Assembly (NCBI RefSeq): GCF_945859705.1
Contig: NC_079136.1
Coordinates: 110,380,028 to 110,444,027, forward strand
DNA length: 64,000 nt
Reading direction: 5' to 3'
From: Episyrphus balteatus
Taxonomy: Eukaryota; Arthropoda; Insecta; Diptera; Syrphidae
Shown in pieces: positions 24,313 through 36,300 of this stretch. Under the pieces are notes generated by a model that worked only from the letters and a program-made list of their open reading frames with translations, did not search any database and was not told where the DNA came from. The position numbers and the translations under genes are program-made. Each line of letters begins with the position of its first letter. Position 1 is the first letter of the stretch.

Positions 24313-25536
24313 TAAATTAAAATTTTCTGGTTTGTATTTTTTGACATTTTTACAGAATACCTTGTGTCAGTATTTTTTTATAAAATTTTAATTGGAAAAT
24401 ACTTGAGGAAATGGTTTTTGACTTAAGCTTCTCTATCGAATGCATCGTATTGTGTTTTGTGTCATTCAGATAAAGGTTGATAAGAATAATAAGATATTTT
24501 TGCAATGGAGAATATTTTTAAAACAGATATGTTGCAGAAATAGGTATATATCTCAAAAAAATCGCTTATGTTGACATGAACTAATCTGATATCTATACCC
24601 AATTCATGACGTGTACAAATTCAAGAAATACAAATAATTGTTATACACCATTGCATAATTTACCCTAAAACCTAAAGTAATGACAAGAAAAACCATTCAA
24701 CAAAATGCATAGCATACATACATACATTTACATACATAGAAAATGCGGGAACACATGGAATCAGTGGAGACTTCCGGTTCAAAATTAAAACAAATAAAAA
24801 AAATAATAAAAAAAACAACCCCTACTCGTTTTATTGCTTTTATTTTTTTCTATCTGCTTATATACATGGAGTGTGGAACTCATGGTGAGTTTTGCTGGTT
24901 TGCAATTGCGTTTACCTCTGTTATGTACATAATGTGTAATAAAAAAGTATCAATCGAATTAGATTAATCACTTAAATGGTATTATAACGTGAAGTAAAAA
25001 TACATAAATAATTTTATTGAAGTGATGTGATTAGGACACTTGTCTATGTGTCGAGTATTATGACACTTTACTAATATTCATTATGGTTATCAACTAAGTG
25101 CAGTTAAGAAAGTTTAGTGTTAGAAGAAGACATTGCATTTTTGTTTGCAACTTTGCCCGTCATATTGATCAAGTATGTATCTAACGCCACATTAAGGAAT
25201 CGAAAGTGATGGTAATGGAAAAATAAAAGAAGGAAAGGGGAGTCTCGGTCTATTCTACCAAGGTGTCTTTTTCTTTTTGTGGTCAGTTATATTTTTTGAA
25301 AAAAATAAAAGAAGAACGATTACTTTGGTGTGGTGAAAATAAAGTGTTGGTTGTTGGGATGAGTTTAATTTAACGGAAATAAAAAGTTAGCAGACGAAAA
25401 AGTACTAAATGGGTGATTAATCGAGAAGTATTGTTGAAAGTTGATATTTTTGGTTTGCTACGTATTTCATATTAATGCTAAATTCAGATGTTTATAAAAT
25501 TATGATTTAAGTAGAAAACATTTAATTTGAATATAA
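24313..25536. other. Gene-free stretch
   Basis: AT-rich DNA between transposons. The longest open frame (24743-24967, plus) has no recognisable domain, starts in low-complexity Lys/Thr codons and has no supporting signals, so I do not call it a gene. Confidence 0.4.
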
Positions 25537-25538
25537 TA

Positions 25539-25673
25539 GCTGCGTTCCTTTGGAAATATTTATCTACTTTTTAGTACTTAAAGCTGCTTTGAACTACTTT
25601 TTCAGTATAGCAAAGTAGATCAAAGTAGTTTTAAGTACTAAAAAGTAGATAAATATTTCCAAAGGAACGCAGC
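25539..25673. repeat. 135-bp MITE with near-perfect 45-bp inverted ends
   Basis: It runs GCTGCGTTCCTTTGGAAATA to TATTTCCAAAGGAACGCAGC, with arms of about 45 bp (continuing TTTATCTACTTTTTAGTACT and inverse) around a short core. TA flanks both sides (25537-25538, 25674-25675). A lone end of the same family (AAAGGAACGCAGCTAA) is at about 23221-23237. There is no coding capacity; movement would depend on a Tc1/mariner-type transposase elsewhere. Confidence 0.8.
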
Positions 25674-25687
25674 TAATGTATTTGTAA

Positions 25688-26488
25688 GGGCTCAGTTATA
25701 GCTATCAGTAAAATACGTCAGTAAAAATTTTGTTTTTTTATTTTAAATACTTCAATCTTATATTTTGATGAAAATTTTGATGAAATAAATTAAAAACAAT
25801 AACGAAACGCTTTATGAATTTGGAGTTGAGGTCACTTGAACTTTAAAATTAAATTAAAAACATATTTCCACCAATTTTTTCAAAAAGAATCAATGCATTT
25901 TGTGTTAAATTTTTTACACAAATTCATTTTATAAATTTTACTGATGACATTTCATTTTACTGAACAACTGACTACCTACCAAATGCAAAAAAAATTCCAT
26001 TTCGTTTTACTGATAGCGTTCCATTTTTTTTACTGTTCCGGTGTCATCATTAAAAAAATTACTGATGCAATGAACAGTAAAAAAAAGGAAACGAAATTGT
26101 TTGAGGCGCGAATGTCAAATAAGCATATAATTTAATGACTTAAAGTTATCATTAGCCGTGTATTATTGGTACTGAGTAAACATTTTATGCTGTAAACAAC
26201 AACAATTGATTCATTTTTTTTTATTTATTAATGATCCTTATTGTTGAAGGATCAAAAATGTATAAGTTTAGAAAAAAATGTTTTCTATAAACCAACAAAT
26301 AAAAAACTTTTGTTTATCCTTACCAATCTTTTGTTTCCCGCGTAAAATTTTACTGAGCTAAGTACTGAGTTACCAATAAAACGTAGCTATTGCAATAAAC
26401 GCTTATCAATAAAACATTTCAATTCCTGATGTTTCAATATTCAATGTTTACTGATGAATTTTACTGATAGCTACATATAATTGAGCCC
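25688..26488. mobile_element. Inverted-repeat element GGGCTCAGTTATA with TAA duplication
   Basis: The ends are GGGCTCAGTTATAGCTATCA and the inverse TGATAGCTACATATAATTGAGCCC, flanked by TAA (25685-25687 and 26489-26491). Both arms continue TCAGTAAAAT. The interior contains many ACTGA/TCAGT blocks, the same word as in the arms. No transposase is seen. The 3-bp TAA target is as in the PIF/Harbinger group (inference). Confidence 0.7.
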
Positions 26489-26491
26489 TAA

Positions 26492-27009
26492 GGCATAGAG
26501 GAAGGAATACCTAGAGACGCGACTTCGGTTGGTTTTTCTCTTCCACCCTACAAGCTGCAATGAGAGGAAAAACTCCACAGTGCTTATATGTGGTAGTTTT
26601 CCCGTGCATTTTAAATGGCACCAACACATTCAACTGTGGAGTTGAGCTCAAAACAATTAAAAACAATTTAAGTGCTCAGTAGGAAATAAATTCATAAAAA
26701 AATAATATAATAAATTCAAAACACGAACCTTTTTTTTTTATTTCTGTACATATTTATTGAAAGGTGGGTGTCTGGAGTGAGCTATTTGAGCTATTCAAGT
26801 TCATGTACAAACCAAAATCATGTTTAAATTCAAAATTTGTGAGGACATCTACTGGTGAAAGGAAGGTATTAAACGAATTGTACTTTTCACACGTATTCAC
26901 AGATAGGAAAACAAGAGAAAAATAAGAGAGATTATCTGAAATTAAATTTGCGGGTGTTTTAGGTAAGGGGGGTACGAGTCGGCTCTCTAGGTATTCCTTC
27001 CTCTATGCC
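26492..27009. mobile_element. Inverted-repeat element GGCATAGAGGAAGG inserted at the flank of the previous one
   Basis: It begins GGCATAGAGGAAGGAATACC and ends with the inverse GGTATTCCTTCCTCTATGCC; arms go on with TAGAGA. It is flanked by CTAA on both sides (26488-26491, 27010-27013), i.e. at least a TAA duplication. It starts immediately after the TAA that closes the GGGCTCAG element, so it used that element's own target duplication as its landing site. Confidence 0.7.
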
Positions 27010-27089
27010 CTAAGGAATGAAATAAATACAAAATTTGATAGATGTAGGTACATTTAGCCTTTATGAAAAAACCAATGTATAATAAGAAT

Positions 27090-27214
27090 GGCGCAAAATT
27101 TTAAACGATTTACAAAATTGCTAAAGCCATTTTAATAATTTATTTATTTCCGTTTTGACTTAGTAAATTACTAAGAAGGCTTCAACATTTTACTATCATT
27201 TAAAATTTTGCGCC
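27090..27214. repeat. 125-bp MITE, GGCGCAAAATTTTAAA ends
   Basis: The ends GGCGCAAAATTTTAAA and TTTAAAATTTTGCGCC are perfect 16-bp inverse copies. The AT-rich core contains further mirrored words (TTGCTAAAGCC / GGCTTCAACA). There is no coding potential. Confidence 0.6.
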
Positions 27215-27275
27215 AGTATATTTTAAAGTTTTGACTTAAGTGGGATGTGCCTATAAATGTGTAGTTATAAGCTTA

Positions 27276-27382
27276 TAGCCCAAATGATATAGTTTCGTAA
27301 ATTATCTCATTTCAAAGTTTTAACTCACTATCCGATTCGGCAATTGAAACGAGATAGTTTGCGAAATTATCTCATTTGGGCT
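27276..27382. repeat. Short inverted repeat AGCCCAAATGA..TCATTTGGGCT
   Basis: About 105 bp: AGCCCAAATGATATAGTTTC on the left and its imperfect inverse GAAATTATCTCATTTGGGCT on the right, with GAGATAGTTTGCGAAATTATC / GTAAATTATCTCATTTC mirrored inside. A MITE-like hairpin; no certain target duplication. Confidence 0.5.
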
Positions 27383-27565
27383 CTAGAAAAAACAGACTAT
27401 TAATTGCGCCACTTCGTATTTTTTTTACATGCTCTAGAGGGCAAGTATTGGTTTCGTGTCAAAAAAAAAAGAATGATGATGATGGAAAAGTCGCAAAAGT
27501 GTGTTTCTACATGACGTCCGTCAGTCCGTAAAGGAGTGGACTGATTTTCTTGAAACTTGGTATTA

Positions 27566-27750
27566 GCCCTCTTCCATTGGAGGTGGTAGTTTACTACTAG
27601 TAGATGTTTTGGTTAATCTAGTACTATTATCTACTCATGCTCTTCTTCCCGAGTAGATACGATTTGTATAGAACTCGTTGAAAGTGCGTTCCATTGAAAA
27701 TCGCTAATAAACTACTAGCAGTACTTTACCACCTCCCAAAGGAACAGGTC
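27566..27750. repeat. MITE copy 1 (GCCC..CCATTGGAGGTGGTAGTTTACT)
   Basis: A 185-bp inverted-repeat element (CCATTGGAGGTGGTAG... / ...CACCTCCCAAAGGAAC) flanked by TA. A second copy with the same interior, including the block CTTCCCGAGTAGATACGATT, lies at 46852-47035 in the dynein intron, which fixes the borders. Confidence 0.75.
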
Positions 27751-28588
27751 TAATGTGTTATACCGTTTTATAAATAGAAAGATATTGGGGAATATTCAGA
27801 GTTGTTGTTTAACCTAAACTGTGGTTTATCCAATGCAATTCAAATGGAATAAACTCAAGTTTTTGTTAAAAGCAACTTAAACAGTCTCTATGAATACGCC
27901 CCATTGTCTTTTATCTTGTTTTTAAATAAAGCTTTTTATGAAATAGTTTCTGAAAAATAACAGCCATATTTATAAAAGAATCTTAAAGGTTGTTTAACTT
28001 TTAACAACCTCTAAATTGCTTTTAAGTACAAAAAGTGTATTTATAAAGAATTTACACATTTAAGTAACGTTGCTTAACGATTGCTTAACTTAAATGCCAT
28101 TCTCGGCGTTTAGAGCTTGCTTAGAGCCATTTTAACATAAATTTGGCCATATAGGAATTATTACAAAAATCGTAAGCTTAGTATCATTGCATTAATTTAT
28201 CTAGGGTTTTGATATGAAGACGTAATTTTGTTTGAAGTTTGAATTAAATTTAAATTAAAGTCTTTTTGTGCACACAAAGTTAACGAAAAAAATTAAGTGG
28301 ACAATAAACATAAAAAAAATCAACTCTTTTTGGATTTGTTCTTCGCATTTTATTGAAGAACTCAACGAATGTAAAATCATATTCAACGACCGACCCGACT
28401 TGATATTTAGACACCAAGGCCGTTAGATTCTGAGAGTTTTTTATTTCAAGCTAATCTGTGTACTGTTATTTTATTTGTTAATTTATAATAAAAAATCTCA
28501 TTTATCATATTCTTGTTTTTTTCTTTGTTGCAATATGTTTTAGTTCGATTCAGATTTCCAATCAAATTTGGGGATGATTATTTATAGT

Positions 28589-28794
28589 GCCAGTTGTACA
28601 AACATGGATCAGCCTTGGTTCAGGAATATAACCCGCCGATTTCGGCGGATTAGCAGCGGGTCAACTTCGGTTCAAGTATGAATGTGGCTATTTTTATATA
28701 TATGGACCTTGAACCGGTGCTAAACCTTAGTCTTATTACCGGTTTCAGAAGATAAATGTTGCTGATCCACGGATTAAATATTTGTACAACTGGC
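28589..28794. repeat. MITE with GCCAGTTGTACAAA ends
   Basis: About 206 bp: GCCAGTTGTACAAACATGG at the left and ...TTTGTACAACTGGC at the right, followed inside by GATCAGC and its inverse. The core has a small GC-rich stem (CCGCCGATTTCGGCGG). Noncoding. Confidence 0.6.
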
Positions 28795-29806
28795 CCTTAC
28801 AAATACAAATTGTCAAAAACCACGTGCTGTTTCTAAAATGTAATAGTATTTTGTACTAGATTAGTGAATTCCCTTTCATTTTTTGACACAATTACCCGAC
28901 AAACAATTTTGGTTCTATAAAGCTTTACAGATGCAATTGTTGCTTCTGTAAAGCATTATAGAAGCAAAATTGTTAGTAGGGTATCGCTTAGCTAATCATC
29001 TATGTAAATCCGATTATAAATACAAATTTAAGCAACGTTGCTTATTGACAAATTAAATATTTAAGCAAGCTTAACTAAACAGTCTTTGTTTGTTTTCAAA
29101 GTAAATTTTTTTATTTTAATTTAACTAGGTAATATAAAATAAAAATTATGATTTTAAGTACCTAGTAAATTTGTTTTCAAATTTTAGTTTTCTTGTTTGT
29201 TTTGTAAGCAAAAATAAAAAACAGCATGCAAAAATGTCTTACCGGTTTCGAGAAATAAAAAAAAAAACTACTTTTTTCAAAGAAAACCATTTACTTTTTG
29301 TTCTTTCGTGGTACCTTATTATACAAGGTGTTCCGTAATAAGGTAAGGAAAATTTAAGGGGTGGTTTTTGAGTATATTTTAAGAAAAAAATTGCCTAACA
29401 GTCTCTATCTTCAAAGTTGGTATCATTTTTCGATGATTTAAGGAAACGCTTACTTTGGTATACCTTGAACCATGTTAACGCTAATTTTGCTGTTAATACT
29501 AATCACAACAAAAAAATATTTCTGTTAAAAAAAGAGCCAAGTTCTCCTATGTTGAAATAATGGTGGCACAAAAAGGACTGAGATAAAAAAGTTCTAAAGT
29601 TTGGTTTCAAATTTGTATCAATAAAATTTGTATTGTTCTCTTGAAATTTTTCTTTTAATTGCCGATTTTTAAAGTTATTTCAAAATTTACCAAGTAAACA
29701 ATCAATGGAAAAAATGCAAAAATACGATTTTTTTATTTTTATCTCTTACAAAAATAGTTGGATTTTAGCAAAACTTGGTTTAAAATTACTTTGTTTTGTT
29801 TTCTAT

Positions 29807-29956
29807 AGCCTGGTACGCTGTTCGCTCTAAATTTAAGCCGAGATAAAATTCCCATACAAGTTATCGATAATTTGTATGGGATTCATTTTAGCTCGGCTAA
29901 AAATTTTCGATAATTTGTATGGGAGCTAAAATTTAACGCGAGCTGCGTACCAGGCT
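29807..29956. repeat. MITE A (AGCCTGGTACGC family), intact solo copy
   Basis: A 150-bp element from AGCCTGGTACGCTG to AGCTGCGTACCAGGCT with TAT duplicated on both sides (29804-29806, 29957-29959). The interior is two mirrored blocks of CATACAAGTTATCGATAA / TTATCGATAATTTGTATG type. Other copies are at 56759, 56914, 57691 and 60592. Confidence 0.8.
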
Positions 29957-30322
29957 TATCCATTTAAAATGTTTTTTGAGCAAAAAGTTAATTTTTGGAT
30001 TTTTGAAGAATTTAGTTTGAAAAAACAGCCTATTTTTCAATTTGAAAAATTTGGAATGCATTTATTTAGATTAAAACCTTTTAGTAAAGATTGTGTGGAA
30101 AAACTATACTTTTGTTTTAGAAAATATTGAGAAAAATTGAAAAAAATAAAAAAAATGATTTGAAAGATTGATTTTTCCGTAAATGACAGTAATATTGGCG
30201 AGAATGGTCTATGACCTTCTTAATTTTAATCTAGCATTAGAATAGTTCTAACGTGCAAAGTTTTTGAGATATTGAATTTTGAACGTCCAAAACACTATTT
30301 TTGTGATGTTTTGGCATAGTAA

Positions 30323-30584
30323 AGGCTTGGCCACACCGAAGGGTACATGCAGTAGCGGTACGGGTAATTGTATGAAAAAAATTCCAAACTGACACATCAA
30401 CGTTCAGCCTTAAGGCTTGGCCACACCGGAGGGTATGCGGTAGCGGTACGGGTAGAGGTAACGGTACTTGTATGAAAAAAATTCCAAACTGACATATCAA
30501 CGTTCAGATATGGAATTTTTTTCATACAAATATCGTTACCGCTACCCGTACCTCTACCGCATACCCTCCGGTGTGGCCAAGCCT
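30323..30584. repeat. MITE C (AGGCTTGGCCACACC family), full copy plus half copy
   Basis: A left half-unit (AGGCTTGGCCACACCGAAGG to about 30409) is followed by a full palindromic unit ending GGTGTGGCCAAGCCT. The flank is TTA/TAA. Units contain GGTAGCGGTACGGGTA and the central AACGTT block (CATCAACGTTCAG). This is the same element that is amplified in tandem at 57.9-60.9 kb. Confidence 0.75.
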
Positions 30585-30680
30585 TTAATATCTCAAAAAC
30601 GTGATGCGATAGAATTTTTTTGACTTTGGATTTGAGCTCAGTGCACAAAAAACCATTAGAAAAATATACTTTGATTTCTA

Positions 30681-30970
30681 TAAAAAAAAACTCATAAACA
30701 AAAAATACCAAGACTGGAAACTCGGCGGTCAACTGACGTTTGCCTACAAGCTGCGTGGTGTGGTGAATGTCGTGAACCTATCGTTGTGTTCGTGCCAAAT
30801 GTGTGGTGAATGTCGTGAATCTATAAATGTGTGCGTGTTAACGTCATTTACCAACGTGGTGGCTTTCACATATATTCACAGACAGCACTGTACACAAAAG
30901 GGTTTCGGGGGGAAAGACGTACGAAAGTTTCCAGTCTTGGTATTTTTTGTTTATGAAAAAACTTTTTGAA
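30681..30970. repeat. Inverted repeat CTCATAAACAAAAAATACC
   Basis: The left arm CATAAACAAAAAATACCAAG then ACTGGAAACT is mirrored at about 30928-30956 (AGTTTCCAGTC then TTGGTATTTTTTG). The core includes a short direct duplication of TGTGGTGAATGTCGTGAA. A second small hairpin directly follows (AAAACTTTTTGAATAGTGAA / inverse, about 30958-31038). Both look like noncoding transposon remnants. Confidence 0.5.
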
Positions 30971-31065
30971 TAGTGAAATCGAACAGGGCAGAAAAAATCG
31001 AATGCCTTTTTCGATTTCACTAATCAAAAAGTTTTTTGTTCTATGTCCCATTAAATTATATTATT

Positions 31066-32148
31066 AGCTGTGTTTTTTTGTTTATCTATATAGATTTTGT
31101 GCAAAAAAACGACATCGAGATTTTTGAAATCCATGCAAAACATTTGGCACCACTGTACATATACTTTGGCAGCTGTCTGTCAAAAATGTTGTTTTTGTTT
31201 ATTTTAAATCCGAGGTGGGAAGGCCATTACACCCATGTTGGATGCAAACAAAAATTTTCATATGGCCATGGCATCCATGTTGGATTAAAAAATTTTTTTT
31301 CACAAAAAACCAAAAATGATCTGTATATTCTTATGTCGTTTTCTATTGACGAATCTCAGAATGAGATTTGTGAATTTGACAGCTGAAAGGGGGGGTGAAG
31401 AGGGGAAATAGTGGACAAATCTCAGATTTCATGATCTATTTGCGTCCTGAGATTCAAAAAAATGACAAAAAAATGAATCTGAGATTCAAGAATCTGATTC
31501 TGGATTTTTATCAAGATTCACGCATACAAACACACGCACTTTCACACACACTCCTCTGTTTGACATTTGTCTTAACATTTGTTGTTGTTTTATTTTTTTT
31601 ATACGCACAGATTTCGCACACAATTACAAATTACAAGATTTCATATTCTATTTGCAGTGGAAAATCTGAGAATTTTACATTACGATTTTCTAAAAATCAA
31701 ATGTGAAAACTTTTTTATTTCTATTTCGAAAAAACTTTGGTAGTTTTATATACATATATCTGTTCAACAATCTTATCAGGATCCATTTAAGACTTTTATC
31801 TGAAAAGTGCATTGCGTATATCTCGAGATATTAACATTTCAATGCAACCATGTCAAACAAATTTTTGATAATTTTTTTCTATGAGAGTTTTTTTCAAACC
31901 TCGTTTTCTCCGCTTTTTTTTTTTTTGTTAATATTTTCAGATATTTCTGCATGAACACAACAATTAAACAACCTTGGCACTACTGTTTTTATCGAGAGAA
32001 AGTTAAATCTGGATAATTATCTGGATTTTTCAAAAATCTATACAGATAAAGTTTTTGTTGTTTTTAACACGTAAATTGTTTTGATTTCAAAAATCTCGAT
32101 GTCGTTTTTTTGCACAAAATCTATATAGATAAACAAAAAAACACACCT
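31066..32148. mobile_element. Element B-long (AGGTGTGTTTTTT family) with ATT duplication
   Basis: It begins AGCTGTGTTTTTTTGTTTAT and ends ATAAACAAAAAAACACACCT, with ATT on both sides (31063-31065, 32149-32151). The arms are at least 65 bp and nearly perfect (continuing CTATATAGATTTTGTGC and GACATCGAGATTTTTG). The 1.08-kb interior has repeated AATCTCAGA / TCTGAGATT words but no transposase frame I can recognise. Confidence 0.75.
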
Positions 32149-32238
32149 ATTATCTGCGGAATGAATTTTTTTTTTTGTTGACAAAAACTGTTTTCAAATT
32201 CGGAAAGAGAACCCTCAAATTAGTAAAACTGCATCATT

Positions 32239-32673
32239 AGGTATGTTTTTTATTACCACCGGGCTTAACTGGACAAAAAAAAACGCCTCCGGGCTTAACT
32301 AGAAAAATTGGCAGCACTGCATATTAAATTTTCTGAAATCAGCTGACAAAAAAATATTTAGAGTTGTCATATTTTCCTCTTTTGGGTTTTTTATGTGTTT
32401 TTTGGAAAAAAAAAGTTTAACTAATAATTAAACAAATAGTTAAAAAAATAATTGTCATTCCAAACATCAGTTTTGATGTTTTTAAATAAATTCTAAACAA
32501 TTTGGTAGCACAGATTTAAATCTGTTGAAAAAGTTAAGCCCAGAGAATTCTCCGGGCTAAACAACTAAGCCCAAGGGGCTAAAGTGTTGTTGCATTTAAC
32601 ATGTAAATTGCTTAGCCCCGACTGCGTTTTTGTTTTTGTCCAGTTAAGACCGGTGGTAATAAAAAACACACCT
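32239..32673. mobile_element. Element B-short (AGGTGTG/TTACCACCGG) with ATT duplication
   Basis: A 435-bp element from AGGTATGTTTTTTATTACC to GGTAATAAAAAACACACCT, with ATT duplicated (32236-32238, 32674-32676). Arms include CCGG(T/G)CTTAACTGGACAAAAA. It shares only the terminal AGGTGTGTTTTTT with the element at 31066-32148 and the whole arm with the one at 56839-57614. Confidence 0.8.
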
Positions 32674-32676
32674 ATT

Positions 32677-33339
32677 AAAAAGTGGATATGTCTAAACTCT
32701 AAAATGTCCAAATCTATGGACCATAAAATCCTGCCAATTCTCTTCGATTTGAAATAAAACATTTTTTAAGTACTTCCAACTAATTTCACCATTATTTATT
32801 ATACCATCCCCGTTCACCCAGTTATCTCTACCTCACTCTTATCGTTCAAATTCACCACTCAACACAGATTCCACAAAAAAAAAATTAAAACACTCACACA
32901 AAATACGCTCATTTTTTTTTTAAATCTTTTCTACACATCAAATCAACCACTCAGACTCAACAGAAAAAAAAAAAAAACAAAAAAATAAAAACGCGAAATG
33001 TCAAACAAAATTCTCCAATTACAAAAACATCGAACAAATTGTTCATTTTCTGAACAAAAAGAGAACAATTATCATTTTTTGTAGAGAAAGAAGTCGATCA
33101 AAAATTACTTCCATTAAAAGTCGGATAATAAAAAATCATTTTCTATTTCTACCGCCGCGACGTAGAAACAATTTCAGTTCAAGTTGCAGTTTGAAGAAGA
33201 AAAAACCCAGACCGCCGTTTTATTTTTTTTTCTTTATTTCTAAATTCTCCACGCCACACAAAATTGCATTATTTTCCCCTAACAATTTGCCAAAAAGAAA
33301 AAAAAAAGAAATAAAAATCATTATCGGTGTTGAAAAATA
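32677..33339 (+). promoter_or_regulatory. 5' flank and probable 5' UTR of the Daxx-like gene
   Basis: By position this stretch holds the promoter and untranslated leader of the Daxx-like gene. It is AT-rich with A-runs and no TATA box that I would defend. The start codon context is AAAATAATG, with A at -3, typical of insects. The transcription start is not determined. Confidence 0.4.
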
Positions 33340-36300
33340 ATGAATTCCATTATCGTTTTGGATTCGTCCGATGAAGAGGTAATAAAAAAAAGCCAAATAA
33401 ATAAAGCGAAATATACTATATGTAATTTAGGACAACTATATTATGTACAATGAGATAGAGGAATATATCCGCTGGAAAGTGAGAAGAACTCTTATATGTA
33501 TTGTGAAGTATATACTTCCCATAAAAATAGTGGATTGTAAATTTTAATTGTTTTTTTTTTCGCTACTTCTCTTGTCTTGTTGGAGTGATTAATAATTTTT
33601 GGTTACGCCATTTATTGTTGAATGAAATTAGTAGAATAAAGAATGTTTGTGATTAATTTTTTGGCCAGTGTTTGCATTTTGAAAATGCTTTGATTATTTG
33701 CTAAAAATTAAATGTGCAAAAGGTTTTATCCCAGATAAAAGTTGTTTTGTAAGGAAAGAAAAAAATTGTATATAAATTTGGTCGGCTTCAGAGAAGTTAT
33801 AAATTTCCCGCCTTTATGGTAAATTCTGTTCAATTTTTTATAAATATTTTAGTGAATTCTGTTAAAATTATAATTATCCAAATCCAAATCAAAAATTTAT
33901 ACACTTGTATTATTTGTTGTCTTGTATGCGGACAGAGAGAAAAAAAAACTAATTCCATATATTAAATCCCAGGGTATTGATGGAATGATTCTTGTACTAT
34001 TGCATGAACTAAGAAAAGAAGCGGTATTGAAGGGAGGAATTCTGCAATTCACTAGTTGGCAGGTTGAATAAGTTTTCTTTATGAAATCAGTTTCCAAGAT
34101 CGTTTTCTTTAGAATTAAGTTCCTATAAGTGAAATGAGCTTCATACTTATTATTCCGCAGTTAAAGACTACAGTAACAAATTAGAGGTAGCCTTTCAAAT
34201 CGACAAATTATTGTAAAAATCCCTTGAAGAGGTTCACTGGCTGAATACAATGGTGTAGCTGTGGCTGTAGCTTGTAGCGCAAGTTGAAGAATTCTCAACT
34301 TTTACCTCGGCTGCAGCCTACTTTTGTAGCGTTTTCCCTCAGTGAAATTTTGACAGTACTACAAGCTACAGCCACAGCTACACCATTGTATTCAGCCAGT
34401 CATCCAACTCAATGTGCGGTGCCGAAAGTAGGTAAATTCAATAAGACACTATTTTGTGGTTTAATGTCTAACTTCCTAATTATTCGTCGATGTAGAGACG
34501 ATCATAACTTTGCCTATTACCTATCTGCTTCACCATTCTTATCCACCTGTAGGCTTTACCCGATTGACCACAGAAAGTTGCAGACAACTTTCTGGTTTTG
34601 TCTTGTTTCTTCCTTAGGTCCTGTGCGAATTGCGTTAAAATGTAGGTTACAATTTCTACCACTATTAAATTTTGACGTTTGGTTTAAAAAGGGATCAAAG
34701 TTATTTTTTTGCTGTGCGAATTGGGTTAAAATAAGTTAAATGGGACTTTTTTTTTGCACTACTTTTATTAAAATTCCCTCAAGACAAAACAAAATTACCT
34801 TCAAAACTTTTTTTTGTTATACCTGTTCAATTAATTATTCTTTTTAACAAAACCCCGCTGAAAATATATAAAGTTAAATATTCTATTATGAAAATGTAAA
34901 ACAAAGTTTTCCCGCCCACTTCATTCACCCTAAGTCTTAATTGATATCGTCACCAAAAGTAGCTTCAGAAATAGTCCTGTGTGAACACCAAATTCCTTCT
35001 AAAACATGCACTCCACACATTTACTCATGGCAAGGATGTAGGATTTTTTTTATGGCAAGATTTTCAATTCTTTTAGTTTAATTCACTTTTGGATCCGTCA
35101 CTTTTGTATCAAGCAGCTAGTAAAAGACGGCAATAAAGAGCAGAGGCTCCAAGTGGCTTCTTGGAGTACACGCACTGTGATTATCTTCAATGACTCCACC
35201 TGGATATCTTACTTTAGTCACCGTTCTATCTTGTACAAGCAATACTAGGTATCGCTGATTGTATATTAATACTGTTTGATTTCCTCAGAAGCCTTTGTAT
35301 TTGATTCACATTTTTGCGTAACTAACTTTTATTAACATAAATACTATTTTTTTGTTGGTTCTACCTATGTATATGAAGTGGAATCTTCATTCTATCGCGA
35401 AAGTTTTTGCAGAACTCGTTGCCGACAGTTGAATATTGATCGTTATTGAATATGAAAGGTGAAGATTGCGTATTTTGTGCATAAACCCGATCTAGGCACA
35501 CACAGTTACGAATAATAAAAATACATTTTTGGCAACAGGTATCCATTTTTCATAATAGATCATTGGATCTGACACAAAAATCTATGTTTCGAATGGAAAT
35601 CGCTGATTTTCAAAATTAATAGCAATTTTTTCATCGAATTTTTCATTTACAAAAATGGAATTTGTTGTAATGCTAATTTCAAGGCAAGTCTCCCGGTTTT
35701 GTATTGTTCTATTTATGAGGCCAGAAATGTTGTTTTTGCATTACCAGGAGTTTAGGTCCATTTCGGTGTTATGAAATTCTGTTGTTAACGAAATTTTCGT
35801 TTTATCGTTCGATCTTTTTTGTTTACAATTGTGCTATGGACTCAAATTAAGTTCATAGTTCACAATAGCAAATATTTTTGTCGAAAGGATACACAATACC
35901 AAAACAGATATTTATCGATTCGATCGACTTTTATCGCATCGAAAGTTGAACGGCACTCGCAATAATGGCCTTGCTCTTTCGACTGCTACCTTTATGCAAG
36001 ACTGGCATTCAAAAGCCTTCAACTCGTATAGCTAAATATTAACAAATTTTAGTTTTTTGTTATCGACTTGTGTTTCTGTGAAACTTTTTAGCTAAATCAG
36101 TAAAAAATTTTATACACACGCCAACAACTGGGAAGTACTTATCTCGTTTTCGTACACTACATTGAGAATTATACTCGAATTTACATTTTTTCTGGAGTGA
36201 TGGAGCGCAAATGAGTAGATTTTGATACTTTACCCTGTGTTTGTCCTTTTATAAATCAAGAATAAAAAAGTGTAAAAACGTAAACGTTCATGCAAGTTAA

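Noticed and set aside
34284..34739. 151-codon plus-strand frame in Daxx intron 1
   Set aside because: It starts inside a MITE, lacks any domain and lies in an intron of a confirmed gene.
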